Origin: Brachypodium distachyon
Lineage: Eukaryota; Streptophyta; Magnoliopsida; Poales; Poaceae
NCBI RefSeq assembly: GCF_000005505.3
Contig: NC_016131.3
Span: forward strand, 30,309,001-30,373,000
Length of the DNA: 64,000 nucleotides
Direction: 5' to 3'
The position numbers were made by a program, and so were the translations under genes. Shown piece after piece: positions 43,140 to 53,121 of this stretch; within the stretch, counting starts at the first letter, position 1, and each line of letters opens with the position of its first letter. A model generated the notes under the pieces. That model worked only from the letters and a program-made list of their open reading frames with translations, did not search any database and was not told the origin of the DNA.

Positions 43140-44415
43140 CAAGGAATTTTCAATCTTTTCAATAGAATAGTTTATTTAATTAATAAGTTTTGGTATGGAA
43201 AAATATATTGCTACTCTAAGAACATTCATTATACAAAAGTCTAGCTGCGCAAACTGCACGGGTCAACCCCGCTAGTTCTTTTGTATCAGACCCGAGCGCC
43301 ATCGTAGGAATTTCTCTTTTGATTGAATCCGTACGTTTCTTCTCCAAAATTTATTTGTATTTTTCCTGATGCTTGCGGTTAGTGCACAAGACAAACCAGG
43401 CTCGCTATATGGTTCGTTTCTCTCTTTGATATCTTAATACCATTTTGGAATGGGCTGACGATCAATGGATCGAATTGGCTTTACCATTTAAGTTTTACCA
43501 TTTCGGAATCCACTTCTTGATCTTGACGAACGTCCGACTTGTTCGCCTTTTTTCCGCTAGCTCAAGAAATATTTTGTCGATCCCTTCGGTGAGATTGTGT
43601 GTAATTGTGTCTACTACTATCGTATGAAATTTTATGACCATCCAACGGTGCTATCTCTGAAAAAATTGAAAATACCGAGTGTTGTTCGAAGCCATACGGA
43701 AATGATTGAACGAAATATTGTTTAATGTCCATCGTGCCTTTTTTTATGAAGGGCTATGGAATAATCTGAACCGTACTTGTGTTTTTCGTAAGAGGAGGGG
43801 GTTGCATTGAATCAGAAGTGTTAACTGCAATGCACGTATATACAGAATGATACATGGAACAAGATCAAAACATGCACGTGTTACCACGCTGGTAACTTAG
43901 GAAATAGCAATGGCCATGAGACAAATCATTAGATTATTTTGCATGTATATCTGAACCATTTCGCATAACTTTTCCCCATAGCTAACAAACTATGGCATAA
44001 ATTCCACCTGAATATACAAGAGATTACATACTTTGTTCATCTGACAAAAGTTTACATGTCTTCGATCGACATCGATCGGATCTTCAGTACAATCTTCTAG
44101 TCTTTCTATTCTACTAGAAATCAAGGTGGACGTGGTCGAGCACGAGCAGGGTGATCGGTCTCCTCGATCAGCCGACCTGTGAATTGCTGCCGCCTCTGGC
44201 ATGCATGTGTGCCGCTTCTTGATTTGACGTTGGCGCGGCCAGCGGACCTGTGAGTTGCAGCTGCTTCGTCTCCTCTTGTGCCGCCGGCCAGCCCGCGATC
44301 CACATGGAGAGGATGATTGATCGGGTTCTGGTCTTTATCTCAGTTCTTGGCCGCCGATCAATTTCTTGTGCTGTTCATCCGCCGAGTTCTTGGCGCTGGT
44401 TGATCTGAAACTAGA
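43140..44415. other. Intergenic between Gypsy element and RNase H-like gene
   Basis: An old DNA-element end with GCACGGGTCAACCCCGCTAG lies near 43252. The last few hundred bases may be the 3' untranslated part of the gene ending at 44416. No other gene is seen. Confidence 0.45.
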
Positions 44416-45051
44416 TCACTTGCGGACTCGCTCGTGCACCACTCCGCGGCGATCGTCCTCGAGCTTCTCCCACACTTTGAAGGGCACCAGCCTGTCCGTC
44501 CAGACCCTGCCCTCGGCCGTCTTGTACGCCTCGTGGCACAGCGCGTCCGCCACGGCGTTGCCCTCCCGGTAGACGTGCTGTACCTCGCACACGTCGAAGG
44601 AATCAAGGAGCCAGATGATCCTGTCCAGCATCTCCGGCGAGATGCGCGTCTGGGCGGACTCGCACCGCAGCAGCCGCACCAGCGTCAGGTCGTCGCCCTC
44701 GACGAGCAGCCGGCGACATCCCAAGTCCAGCGCGAGTTGCAGCCCGCGGATCAGCGCCCTGCCCTCGACGACGCCGACGGGAGCATGAGCCGTCTGCTCG
44801 GCGAAGGCCAGGAGAACGCGCCCGTTGCCATCGCGGATGGCGCCGCCGATGCTCGCGCGTCCGCTGCCGTCGTGGAACACAGAGCCGTCGAAGTTCAGCT
44901 TTGCCCATCCGGGACGAGGCGGCGTCCATTTCACCAACGTGATCCGTGGAGACGACGGCGGAGGATGGTTGCTTCCCGGCGAGAACGTCCACCGCCTGCA
45001 GCATCGTGGCTGGGAGACGATGTCGAAGCCATAGCCCTGAGACGTGGCCAT
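44416..45051 (-). CDS. RNase H-like domain protein (RVT_3 type)
   Basis: Single-exon frame of 211 residues starting MATSQGYGFDI. Residues from about 40 form a plant RNase H-like fold: LNFDGSVFHDGSGRASIGG with the first Asp, VEGRALIRGLQLAL with Glu, VEGDDLTLVRLL with the second Asp, and EGNAVADALCHEA with the last Asp. The catalytic quartet is therefore intact. Such stand-alone domains derive from LINE RNase H and are common in grasses. Their substrate is not known. The start at 45051 is preferred over the longer frame to 45222 because a TATA-like GATATAAGG sits about 120 bases upstream, inside the longer frame. It is divergent from the PPR gene, with starts 228 bases apart. Confidence 0.8.
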   Translation of the reverse strand: MATSQGYGFDIVSQPRCCRRWTFSPGSNHPPPSSPRITLVKWTPPRPGWAKLNFDGSVFHDGSGRASIGGAIRDGNGRVLLAFAEQTAHAPVGVVEGRALIRGLQLALDLGCRRLLVEGDDLTLVRLLRCESAQTRISPEMLDRIIWLLDSFDVCEVQHVYREGNAVADALCHEAYKTAEGRVWTDRLVPFKVWEKLEDDRRGVVHERVRK

Positions 45052-45168
45052 AGCTAGCTTCAGGGGAATCGGGGGAAGAGAAACTCGACGAGACGAGAGA
45101 ACCGAAAGACGATGGGAAGAAAGGGCGAGGAGGGGGAGATGGAGAGCGGAGGGCACGAAAGCCCTCTC

Positions 45169-45176
45169 CTTATATC
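45169..45176 (-). promoter_or_regulatory. TATA-like box of the RNase H-like gene
   Basis: GATATAAG on the minus strand, in the short shared upstream region with the PPR gene. Confidence 0.5.
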
Positions 45177-45278
45177 TCCAGTAGTCCGAAGTCAGCTCGC
45201 TAACCGTGTTCAGCTCTCTCACACGGTCGATCTCGTAATACGATTTGTGCAGCCGGATGCTTTAGTGCGACGGCCGCC

Positions 45279-46454
45279 ATGCCGATCCTCCTGCCGCCGC
45301 CCCGTCGCTCCTCACCCCGACCGTGCCGCATTTCGCCCGCCTCCTCCTCACACAAGCGCCGGCAATCCCGCCGCTCCTCACCGCCGTCCTGCCCGCCTCG
45401 CCGTCCCTCCTAACGCCGCACCTCCTGCTCTCCCACTCCCCGCCCCTCCCGGCGCTCTCCCTCTTCCGCCGCTTGCTCGCGCTCCCCCATTTCCCCGTCC
45501 CCGAGAGCTCTCTCCCCGTCCTGCTCCGCCTCCTCGCGCACCTCTCCTTCCAGCCGCTCGACTCGCTCCCGCCCGCCCACCCCCGCCCACCCCCACCTCC
45601 TCTCCGTCGTCCTCTCCACCGCGCTCTGCGCCTCCGCTCCCGGCGCGTCCTTCGCTGCCGCCGTCAGCTGCTTCGAGTCCGCCGCCAGCGTCTGGGCGCG
45701 AGCTGAACGCGCTGCTCCGCGTCTTCTGCGCCCGTGGCCGCGTCGCCGAGGCGCGCGCTCTGTTCCACCGGTACTGCGACGCCTACCCGCCCGACACCCG
45801 CACATTCAACACGCTGCTGCTCGGGTTCAAGGAGGCCGGCCACGCCCAGGCGCTGGACCTGTTCTACCATGACGCCGTGCTGCGCGGATTCGTCCCGGAC
45901 GCTGTGTCTTACTGCGTGAGGATGGACGCTCTCTGCAAGAAAGGGAGGTTTTTGGACGCCCTGGAGATGCTCGACGAAATGCGCAGGAGGGAGAACTGCG
46001 AGCCCACGCTGCAAGTTTTCACCACCCTGATATACGGAGCTGGGATCGCGAGGGACGCTGCTCGTGCACGTCGCTTGTTTGATGAAATGGAGCAGTGCGC
46101 AGTGACTCCAGACCGTGGAGCTCACGATGCGCTCATGGGGGCCTATGTGAGGGCTAGGTATTTGCAGTCCGGAATGGCGGTGATGGAAGAGATGGAGCAC
46201 AAAGGAATTGGTCTGGATGATGTTACCTACAACACAATGTTGTGTGTTTTCGCAGGGTTGGTGACTTGGAGGGGATCTGGAAGATATATAGCAAGATGAT
46301 CTGCTCAGGGTTCATGCCAAGGACCAGGACGACAATGTTGCTCATGAAGGTTTTCTGCGAGAATGGGAGACCGGATCTTGGGTTGGAGCTGTGGGATTAT
46401 ATGATCGGGAAAGGATGTGTACCTCATCGGCATGCCTTGGATGTTCTAGTTTAA
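45279..46454 (+). pseudogene. P-type pentatricopeptide repeat (PPR) gene with frameshifts
   Basis: From the ATG at 45279 the family-like sequence passes through several frames. Frame 2 reads VPHFARLLLTQAPA..., frame 3 LLSVVLSTALCASAPG..., and frame 1 from about 45705 ELNALLRVFCARGRVAEAR. Frame 3 again reads FRRVGDLEGIWKIYSKM to a TAA at 46454. About six 35-residue PPR units are visible, for example DTRTFNTLLLGFKEAGHAQA and DAVSYCVRMDALCKKGRFLD. Intact P-type PPR proteins bind organellar RNA. The lesions are single-base indels only, with no internal stop within each frame. Recent decay and assembly error are therefore both possible. Confidence 0.75.
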
Positions 46455-47419
46455 TAAGAGGGAAAACTTTACAAATTAGATCAATCCAAAGAGATCAAGT
46501 GATCAAATTCCCGATCAACCTGATGGAGTGAAAAGGAAAACTGAAAAGCAACTAATACTAAGGTTCAGAACACCTAAAAAGCCTCATGAAATAGGCATAC
46601 CTCATCTCTAATTAGCGCAAGACATCCACTATAACTTGTAAACTCTCGGTCTGAAAAATTCTTCTGTTCCTTTACTAAGAAGGAGATGTGTAGAAAGAGT
46701 GTTGTGCTGATTGTATCTATATGTCCAGAGATAATATCTGTTTTGACTTTTGACGATCCCATAGCCGAGAATTATTTAAGAAGGATCAGTTTGGTTGCTA
46801 CCATGGGAGTACTTTGCCTGGCTAGGAGGAGCAGGAGCTTCCCTGGGAACTGCCATTTGCTCGCCTGGCCTGGACAGTCCGGCAACTTCATTAGCCGGGA
46901 CCAGAGCATGAAATTGGAGGCCTGGAAGTGTCCGGCAGCTGAAGCGTGGGATACTAATCCCGATTAAGAGAGCACAGCACAGTTGCAGCACGAATATCAC
47001 CGCAGCCAAACGACCGGAGGAGCGCCGCCGCCGAGAATACAGAGTACTCCCTTGAGTCCAAGCTCCCAAATGTGAAGCTGCGGTTTGTGAGCATACCATT
47101 GATGAAGATGCCGCGAAATCTCTCCCTACCGCGGCACTGGCGATGCCATACCTTCGATGGTGGCCAGGACAGGAGAACACGGGAGAAGAATGCGGCGAGA
47201 TACATCTCTGCTTGGCCGCACAGAGTTCTGCTCGAGATGCAAAGGCTAGCTAGCTTGTGACTGTGAATTGTCCTGCACGGAGTTCTGCTCAAGATGATGA
47301 AGACCACCGTGTGTGCGTCGGTGCCACGCTCAGGATCCTCGCGATATCGGCAGGAGACGGTGGCAACAGGCCCGGATGGATCCCCCAACGGCCTGAACGA
47401 GGTTAATCTCAGCTGGATG
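46455..47419. other. Region downstream of the PPR pseudogene, unassigned
   Basis: Open minus-strand frames at 46954-47388 and 46776-47180 overlap and show no domain. A 24-base near-repeat around GAGCAGAACTC(C/T)GTGC lies near 47220 and 47280. I cannot tell coding from non-coding here. Confidence 0.35.
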
Positions 47420-47740
47420 ACGGCCTGACGCCTGTACGTGCTGCCTGAATCGGGTGCCCTTGTAGGTACAAATCCTGGACGAGTGGACGACGACTAGAAT
47501 CAGTATGTATGTAACGTAGTACCCTATCTATCTATGCGAAACTGCGAATTAATGGTTATGCAAAGAACAATTGAACAAGCGACTGATCAGGCGGGACTAT
47601 TACTTAATACTCATTCGAAACAATGAGAGCACCAATACCCCATGACTTCATTTCCACGATCCACTGTTCCATTATAATTAAGCAAACGATCGACATGCTC
47701 CCTGACAATGTACCACACATTCTAAAAGAAAACAATGCAC
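47420..47740 (-). repeat. 3' flank of glycine-rich locus, copy 3 (no gene attached)
   Basis: Carries GTACGTGCTGCCTGAATCGGG, apart from the last bases, then CTATCTATGCGAA and GACTTCATTTCCACGATCCA as in the other copies. Instead of a coding region it runs into the inverted-repeat element at 47773. Confidence 0.7.
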
Positions 47741-47772
47741 CATACAGGAAAGAAGCAAAGCCGCGATTCTAG

Positions 47773-48738
47773 CGGTGCCGGCCCCGCTAGAGCCAATCAC
47801 AGCCTCTCATGTGCTAGGCAAGCCCCACCCCCCCCCCCCCCTCCCCCCCGTGCTCAGCAGGGAACAAAGTGAATGGGAATGGGGATTGGGATTGAACTTT
47901 GGTATTTTTGTACTAATACATGTTGTTGCTTGTACAAATTATTTAATAGTCCAAACAAACTCAAAATTTAATGAAATTTTGAGGGTGGACTTAAAATGAG
48001 AAAATCCATCTTCAGTAAAAGTTCCAAAAAATTCTGAGCAATTTTCAAATCTGGCATATATTGTTATTGGTACATATCATATGAATGATATATGAAATGG
48101 TATATTAATATATGTCATCGGTGTATGATGTATTTAATGGTATATGATAAGAGAATGGTATGTGATATGTGTCATTGGTGTATGATAGATGATATATGAA
48201 TGGTATGTCATTCGTAAATGATATACGAATGTATATTTCAAAGCAAGTTTGAAAATTTGGCATATATTTTTATTAGTATATGGCATATGAATGGTATATG
48301 TCATTGGTATATTCGTTTATGTTTCGGTATATGATATATTTACTGGTATATGATAAATGAATGGTATGCGATATATGTCATTGGTGTATGATATATGATA
48401 TGTGAATGGTATATGTCATCCGTGTATAATATACGAATGCTATGTGTCAGGTATATTAAATTCCAATGGTGGATTTTCAAACTTGCTCTGAAATTTTTGA
48501 AACTTTTACTGAAGGTGGATTTTTCTATCTTAACACCACCCTCAAATTTTCATAAAATTCTGAGTTTGTTTGGACCATTAAATAATTTGTACAAGTAACA
48601 AAATGTATTAGTACACAAATAGGAAAGTCCAATCCCAATCCTGTTCCTTGCCTTTCTGCTCACTGACGCACGAGCACGTGGGGGTTTGCTTTTCTTTGCT
48701 GTGATTGGTGGAAGCGTTGCCGGTACATACCGGCACCG
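47773..48738. mobile_element. Long-terminal-inverted-repeat element with AT-rich core, 966 bp
   Basis: Ends CGGTGCCGG and CCGGCACCG are inverted. The inverted arms extend about 250 bases, with CCAATCACAGC, CCAATCCCAATC and CAAATTATTTAATGGTCC-type blocks on both sides. The centre (48050-48460) is an AT-rich repeat of GGTATATGATATATGAATG-like units. There is no coding capacity. I could not define a target duplication, so the superfamily is open; it could be a Mutator-type or foldback non-autonomous element. Confidence 0.65.
47828..47841. repeat. Poly(C) run, 14 bases
   Basis: C14, then T, then C7, in the left arm of the inverted-repeat element. The right arm lacks it. Confidence 0.85.
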
Positions 48739-48954
48739 TTATAAAACAAAATACAGTGGTATGTAGAAAGTTTCAGTGCGAGTAAACAAAAGATACTCCC
48801 AAGTTTGCGCAGGGTGCCAGGGTTACTGGAACATCATCCTTGGTCCAGCTGAAGGGTATTGAGACTCCAACCACGAGAGCTGTTCAGAATCTCCGTCGCC
48901 ATCTTCTTCAGCAGCGTTGAACCATGAGATAAACACCTACGGACTTGAGGCCTG

Positions 48955-49369
48955 ACGACTGTACGTGCTGCCTGAATCGGGCACCGCCACGAGGTACAAA
49001 CCCAGGACGACTCCATGAAACATACTTAATCCTCCATCGATCAGTACGTAACGTACATACCTTATCTATCTATGTGAATGGTACGAGTAATAAACATTTC
49101 GCCTTCAAAGAGACGTCATTGGTGAGGCAGCAGGACGATTAATTCACCCATTCGATCAATGAGAGAGCTAGCACGAATATCCGATGACTTCATTTCCACG
49201 ATCCAATGTTCCCATTATTACAATGAAGCGAACGATCGAGTAGTAATTAGGCAGGCTGCTGCTTGACAAATTAAGCGCTACATTATTAAGAAGCCAGTGC
49301 AAAAACATGCCGCACGGCCGGAATTAACTGATGAGAGCAGCCTGACTAACACACAAGAGCACTCTGGCT
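48955..49369 (-). repeat. 3' flank of the intact glycine-rich gene, copy 2
   Basis: Same block order as 10440-10742 and 47420-47740. It includes TTAGGCAGGCTGCTGCTTGAC and CTACATTATTAAGA-GCCAGTGC, which copy 1 also has. Confidence 0.75.
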
Positions 49370-49621
49370 CTACTTGCCTCCACCGGCGCCGTGGAGGCCC
49401 TGGAAGTAGCCCTGCGGGTTGGACTCGAATCCGGGGCGAGAGATGTAGCTGGCGCCGCCGCTTCCCGGCGCCTTCATCATGCCGCCGCCGGTGCCAGACG
49501 ACTTCCCAGCACCTCCGCCGCCGCCGCCCTTGGCGGCACCTCCACCTCCGCCGCTCCTGGCGCCTCCACCGCCGCTGCCGCCTTTTCCACCACCTCCGCC
49601 GCCGCCGCCTTTGCCGCCCAT
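49370..49621 (-). CDS. Small glycine-rich protein (intact paralogue)
   Basis: 83 residues from ATG 49621 to the stop at 49370-49372. Residues 1-52 are Gly/Lys/Ala-rich (GGKGG-type repeats). The C-terminus has KAPGSGGASYISRPGFES, followed by PQGYFQGLHG. There is no signal peptide, so it is not a typical cell-wall GRP. The earlier in-frame ATG at 49630 is less likely, since the split paralogue starts at the equivalent of 49621. I do not recognise a named family; the PGFES-x-PQGYF motif is the handle for a search. It is nearly identical in the last third to the broken gene at 10743/17380 and shares its promoter layout. Confidence 0.7.
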   Translation of the reverse strand: MGGKGGGGGGGGKGGSGGGGARSGGGGGAAKGGGGGGAGKSSGTGGGMMKAPGSGGASYISRPGFESNPQGYFQGLHGAGGGK

Positions 49622-49722
49622 GTCTCTCAACTCGATCGGTCTAAGGAGAGGCTACTCTTGCGTGGAGTTTCAGGCTGTAGCGTGGAGTACAGAGCGAGTG
49701 CTGCCCTGCTCATTTTATAGGG

Positions 49723-49730
49723 GGGAATTC
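49723..49730 (-). promoter_or_regulatory. TATA box of the intact glycine-rich gene
   Basis: CTATAAAA on the minus strand, about 105 bases before the ATG. The neighbouring GAGCAGGGCAGCACTCGCT-like bases match the split copy. Confidence 0.65.
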
Positions 49731-50095
49731 TGGGCGACGCTCGCCGAGTCGCCGGGGGAAGCGGGAGCAATCAAAGCCGGCTGCTCGCGTCGGCGAGTGC
49801 ATGCGCGGCCGCCCCGCCCGGCCAAACTCCGATGCGGCCATGCGTATCCGTGAACGTGAGTGTTTAATCTTTGCGTTTGACTGCGACTCCTCGTCCACCT
49901 ACGCTCAGAGAAGTGCTTTGATCGTCTTTTTTTTTTTTTGAGTGGATGCTTTGATCGTCTTCTGAAGCGCGGCGCTGCGATGCCTGACTGACTGGACGAG
50001 CCCGTCGGCCCATATGGGCCTGCTTTTCCCGGAAACCAGCCTCTCGTTTCTTTCGGCCCGCGATACCGTGCGAGCCTCCGTCCTTCGCTCAGCCT
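49731..50095 (-). repeat. Promoter-side flank of the intact glycine-rich gene
   Basis: Counterpart of 17471-17880. It carries an extra poly(T) plus a duplicated GTGCTTTGATCGTC / ATGCTTTGATCGTC pair at 49914 and 49948. Confidence 0.65.
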
Positions 50096-51432
50096 TAGCC
50101 GTGGGGCCACCTCCTCTCAAAAAAGGGTATGGGGCCACCGTCACCTGCAGTGCGCTGTATAATAAAAAGGAAAAAAGGAATACTCGAATGCAGCTGGATA
50201 AATCACCCCTTTGGGTGGACTTTTGAGATCGCGTGGCATATATATTTGGACGGGCTTGATCCAATTAGATGATAGTAGTAAGGCTTTTGACCTACTCTTG
50301 ACCGATGACGTGGCCCTTCGTGCGCCTTCTTCACAGTTCTTTTACGACCAATTCGTCATGCCAAACAAGTCCCACGGTGAGATCAGCAGCGAATTGCGAA
50401 CTCCTGTGTGCCAGTGCAAACATTCTTACCTCCCGCGGGTCCGCGACATGACGCCAAAACTCAAATATGTGGTACCACTCATCAAAATGGGCAAGAACAA
50501 AATGACGGCGATTCATCCGAGGCGGCTTAACCGTTTCGTACATAGACATGAACGGCGTGGATTCCTCACAGTGACCAGGCGTCAAGGACCACATCAAGAT
50601 GAAGTGCATCAAACGACGGGGAATGAGTAGAGAGGGTGTAAATCGGACCGTATTTTGCTTTGGGGGGGCTTTTCGTTCGGTGACAATACATTCTAAACAT
50701 GCAATTGGACTTCTTTCTAGAAAAACAAGCTGCTGAAGCCATGGCTCGCCCACCAACACCGGAGGAATCTTCTGGCGCAACCTGATTGGAGCAGGGGAGT
50801 TTTTTTTCTTCTTCTTATTTTGCGGGTAGGAGCACGCGAGTTGATGCTCCATCCCCCTCTCCGTGTCGATCCTGTGTCTACAAAAACTATAGAGAAAACA
50901 TATTTGATGCTTCACAGGATGTTGTCTTGTTGCTGCTGTTGTTGTTTGGCTTAGCTGCCAGCCCGAACCTAGAAAACTGGACACGTACGCTTGTCACGAT
51001 TCTGAAACAAGGACTTAACTATGACACAAAAACGTCGCCACTCTGTTGTTGTTCATTCCCCTCTCTACATGCGTCGGTGTTGTTGCTAAAGAACAACGCT
51101 TGATGCTTCACATGACGTTGTCGCTTTGTTGTATTCGCTGGACCCCGTAGCCGCCACAGACTCACTCAACCCGGACACGTACGCAGCGCTTCTGCGCTTG
51201 TCCCGGTTCCAAGAAAAGGACTGGACTATGATTGGAAAATCGTCCATGCAACGGCCAAAAAGAAAAGCTATAATCAATTGTACGTACACCATTTCACTTC
51301 CGACCCAAAGAAATCAAGAAGAAGAAGAATGAAAAAAAAGGATTAATTTGATCTGGGGAGTATTATGTTTGTGTAGTCGGTCGTCGTTCTTTCTCACGGC
51401 CGGCGGGCTGTAGTAACGTCAGTGGGTCATCA
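50096..51432. other. Intergenic with diverged direct duplications
   Basis: A minus-strand open frame of 217 residues (50331-50984) has no recognisable domain. A diverged repeat pair lies at about 50905-51000 and 51098-51190 (TTGATGCTTCACA-GA-GTTGTC, then GGACACGTACGC). Confidence 0.4.
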
Positions 51433-53121
51433 TCATCTGAGGAGGTCGAGCGCCTTCTGCAGAACAGGCCGGAACCTGTTGAGATCGAGCCGGACGTCCT
51501 GCTTGCCGAGGTAGATGTCCTTGACGAGCGACCAGCTCTGCTTGTGTATCGGGCCGGGGTCGAGGAACACCGGGTGGCCCCTCGGGTACATCTCCGACAG
51601 CGTGCTCTCCTCCGCCGTGATGTTGTACTGGATGTACCTCATGTTCATGTCCCTGGGCGGCACCCCGTACTCGTCCATGGCCAGCCCTTCCATCCTCCCC
51701 AGCGGCACCACCTGCACCACCACGGCGTTCATCGGCAGGAACAGCAGGTTGGTCAGCCCCGACCCGTGCACCGCCAGCATCGCGTCGTACGCGTTCACCG
51801 TCGCCGACGCCTCCGCCATCCGCGCCTGCATCTTGCTGTCGTCCGCCGACGACTCCCCCTTCTTCTTGGAGGACGTGATCAGGTCCGACGCCGTCACCTC
51901 GAACCCGACCTCCTCCGCCGCCGCCACGATCTCCTCCAGGTTCACGAACCGCCGCCTCGACCGCCGCGTCACGATCAGCAGCCGCGGCTTCCTCTGGTGC
52001 TCGTCGTCCGTGCGGATGGCGTGCTCCCGGGGCAGCGAGTAGCGCCACATGAGGAACCTTTTAAAATCCACCATGGAAACGTTGTTGGGGGCGCGGCGGG
52101 GGTCGATGCTGAGGTCCTTGTGGCTCCGTAACCCGACGAAGGCCCGCCGGTAGCAGTGAACCCGGGCGTCGGCGTCCATGTCCACGGGCTCGTGTTTGCT
52201 CAGCCCGGAGACGATCTCGGCGTACTTCCCGAACCACCAGGCCTGCTTCTGCGTGACCACCAGCTGCGCCTCCCCGGCGAGGTGCCGCGCCGTGATGAAG
52301 AGCGGGATGATGTTGTCGTTGAAGTCGTGGTAGTAGTTGCCGCAGTAGCCGCCGTTGGAGTACACCACGGCGGGGACGTCGTCGTGCATCACGTCGCACG
52401 CCGGCGGCGAGTCTTCGGCCGTGGAGGACAGGCGGACGGTGAGCTTCGTGATCCCCGTCATGATCCGGGATTCCCCCTTGCGCGTGTACGGCTGCATCTC
52501 CCAGCTCGTGGCGTTGGCGGCGATCATCCCCCAGCCCGTGGCGTTCGGGCCGAGGAATTCTCCGGCCGTGGCGCGGCGAGGGGTCACCAGGAACACCTCC
52601 GACGTGCTCCCGCGGATGCGGATGGCGCCCGTCAGCTCGCAGTAGTCGGACCGGTTGCCGCTGAAGTCGCAGCTCACGTGGGGCTCCGGGATGAACTCCT
52701 CCTCTGCATTACACGCATATCGGGGAATTCATTATGGTTCCTGCTCTTTCTTTGCCCGGATGAACTCGTGAAGAACCAGATTAATGAACCGCATTGTTGT
52801 ACTAGAAGATTGGTTGTGTGTTTGGTTGATGTTAACGTACCTGTCAGATTGAAGACTTTCCTGCTATCCAATAACAGCGACGGGAACGGCTTGCCTGCAG
52901 GAGGAAACCATCACCAAATGTCAATGCCAAACATTGGCAAGAACAGAGGAAATGTTTTCTCTGACAAGACAAATGCAATGCAATTATGCAAGGTAGGAAT
53001 TGTTCTAGTACATACCTATGACGAAGAACTGAACCGCCCCAATGAGCAGCAGCAAAGGGAGGCTGCAGGAGGAAGCGCCCCTGCCCTTCTTGAAGCTCTT
53101 GCTCCTCGAGACCGCCTTCAT
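51433..53121 (-). CDS. Glycosyltransferase family 61 (xylan arabinosyl-/xylosyltransferase type)
   Basis: Three exons on the minus strand, 53016-53121, 52841-52894 and 51433-52703, join in phase through GT-AG introns and give 476 residues. The N-terminus (MKAVSRSKSFKK) is a short basic tail followed by one membrane segment (LPLLLLIGAVQFFVI): a type II Golgi protein. The catalytic domain shows GT61 landmarks in order: VVYSNGGYCGNYYHDFND, then WWFGKYAEIVSGLSKH, then KPRLLIVTRRSRRRFVNLEE, and AVHGSGLTNLLFLP near the C-terminus. In grasses this family decorates glucuronoarabinoxylan with arabinose or xylose. Which sugar this member adds cannot be read from the sequence. Start choice: the frame extends upstream to 53253, but the MKAV start fits family N-termini. 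Confidence 0.92.

Noticed and set aside
46776..47388. Overlapping minus frames below the PPR gene as a second gene
   Set aside because: Two frames overlap with no signature and no clear start context; evidence is too thin for a gene call.
50331..50984. 217-residue minus-strand frame as a host gene
   Set aside because: No domain, no promoter or splice signals; it lies in a repeat-like intergenic stretch. Kept only as an open frame in the region note.
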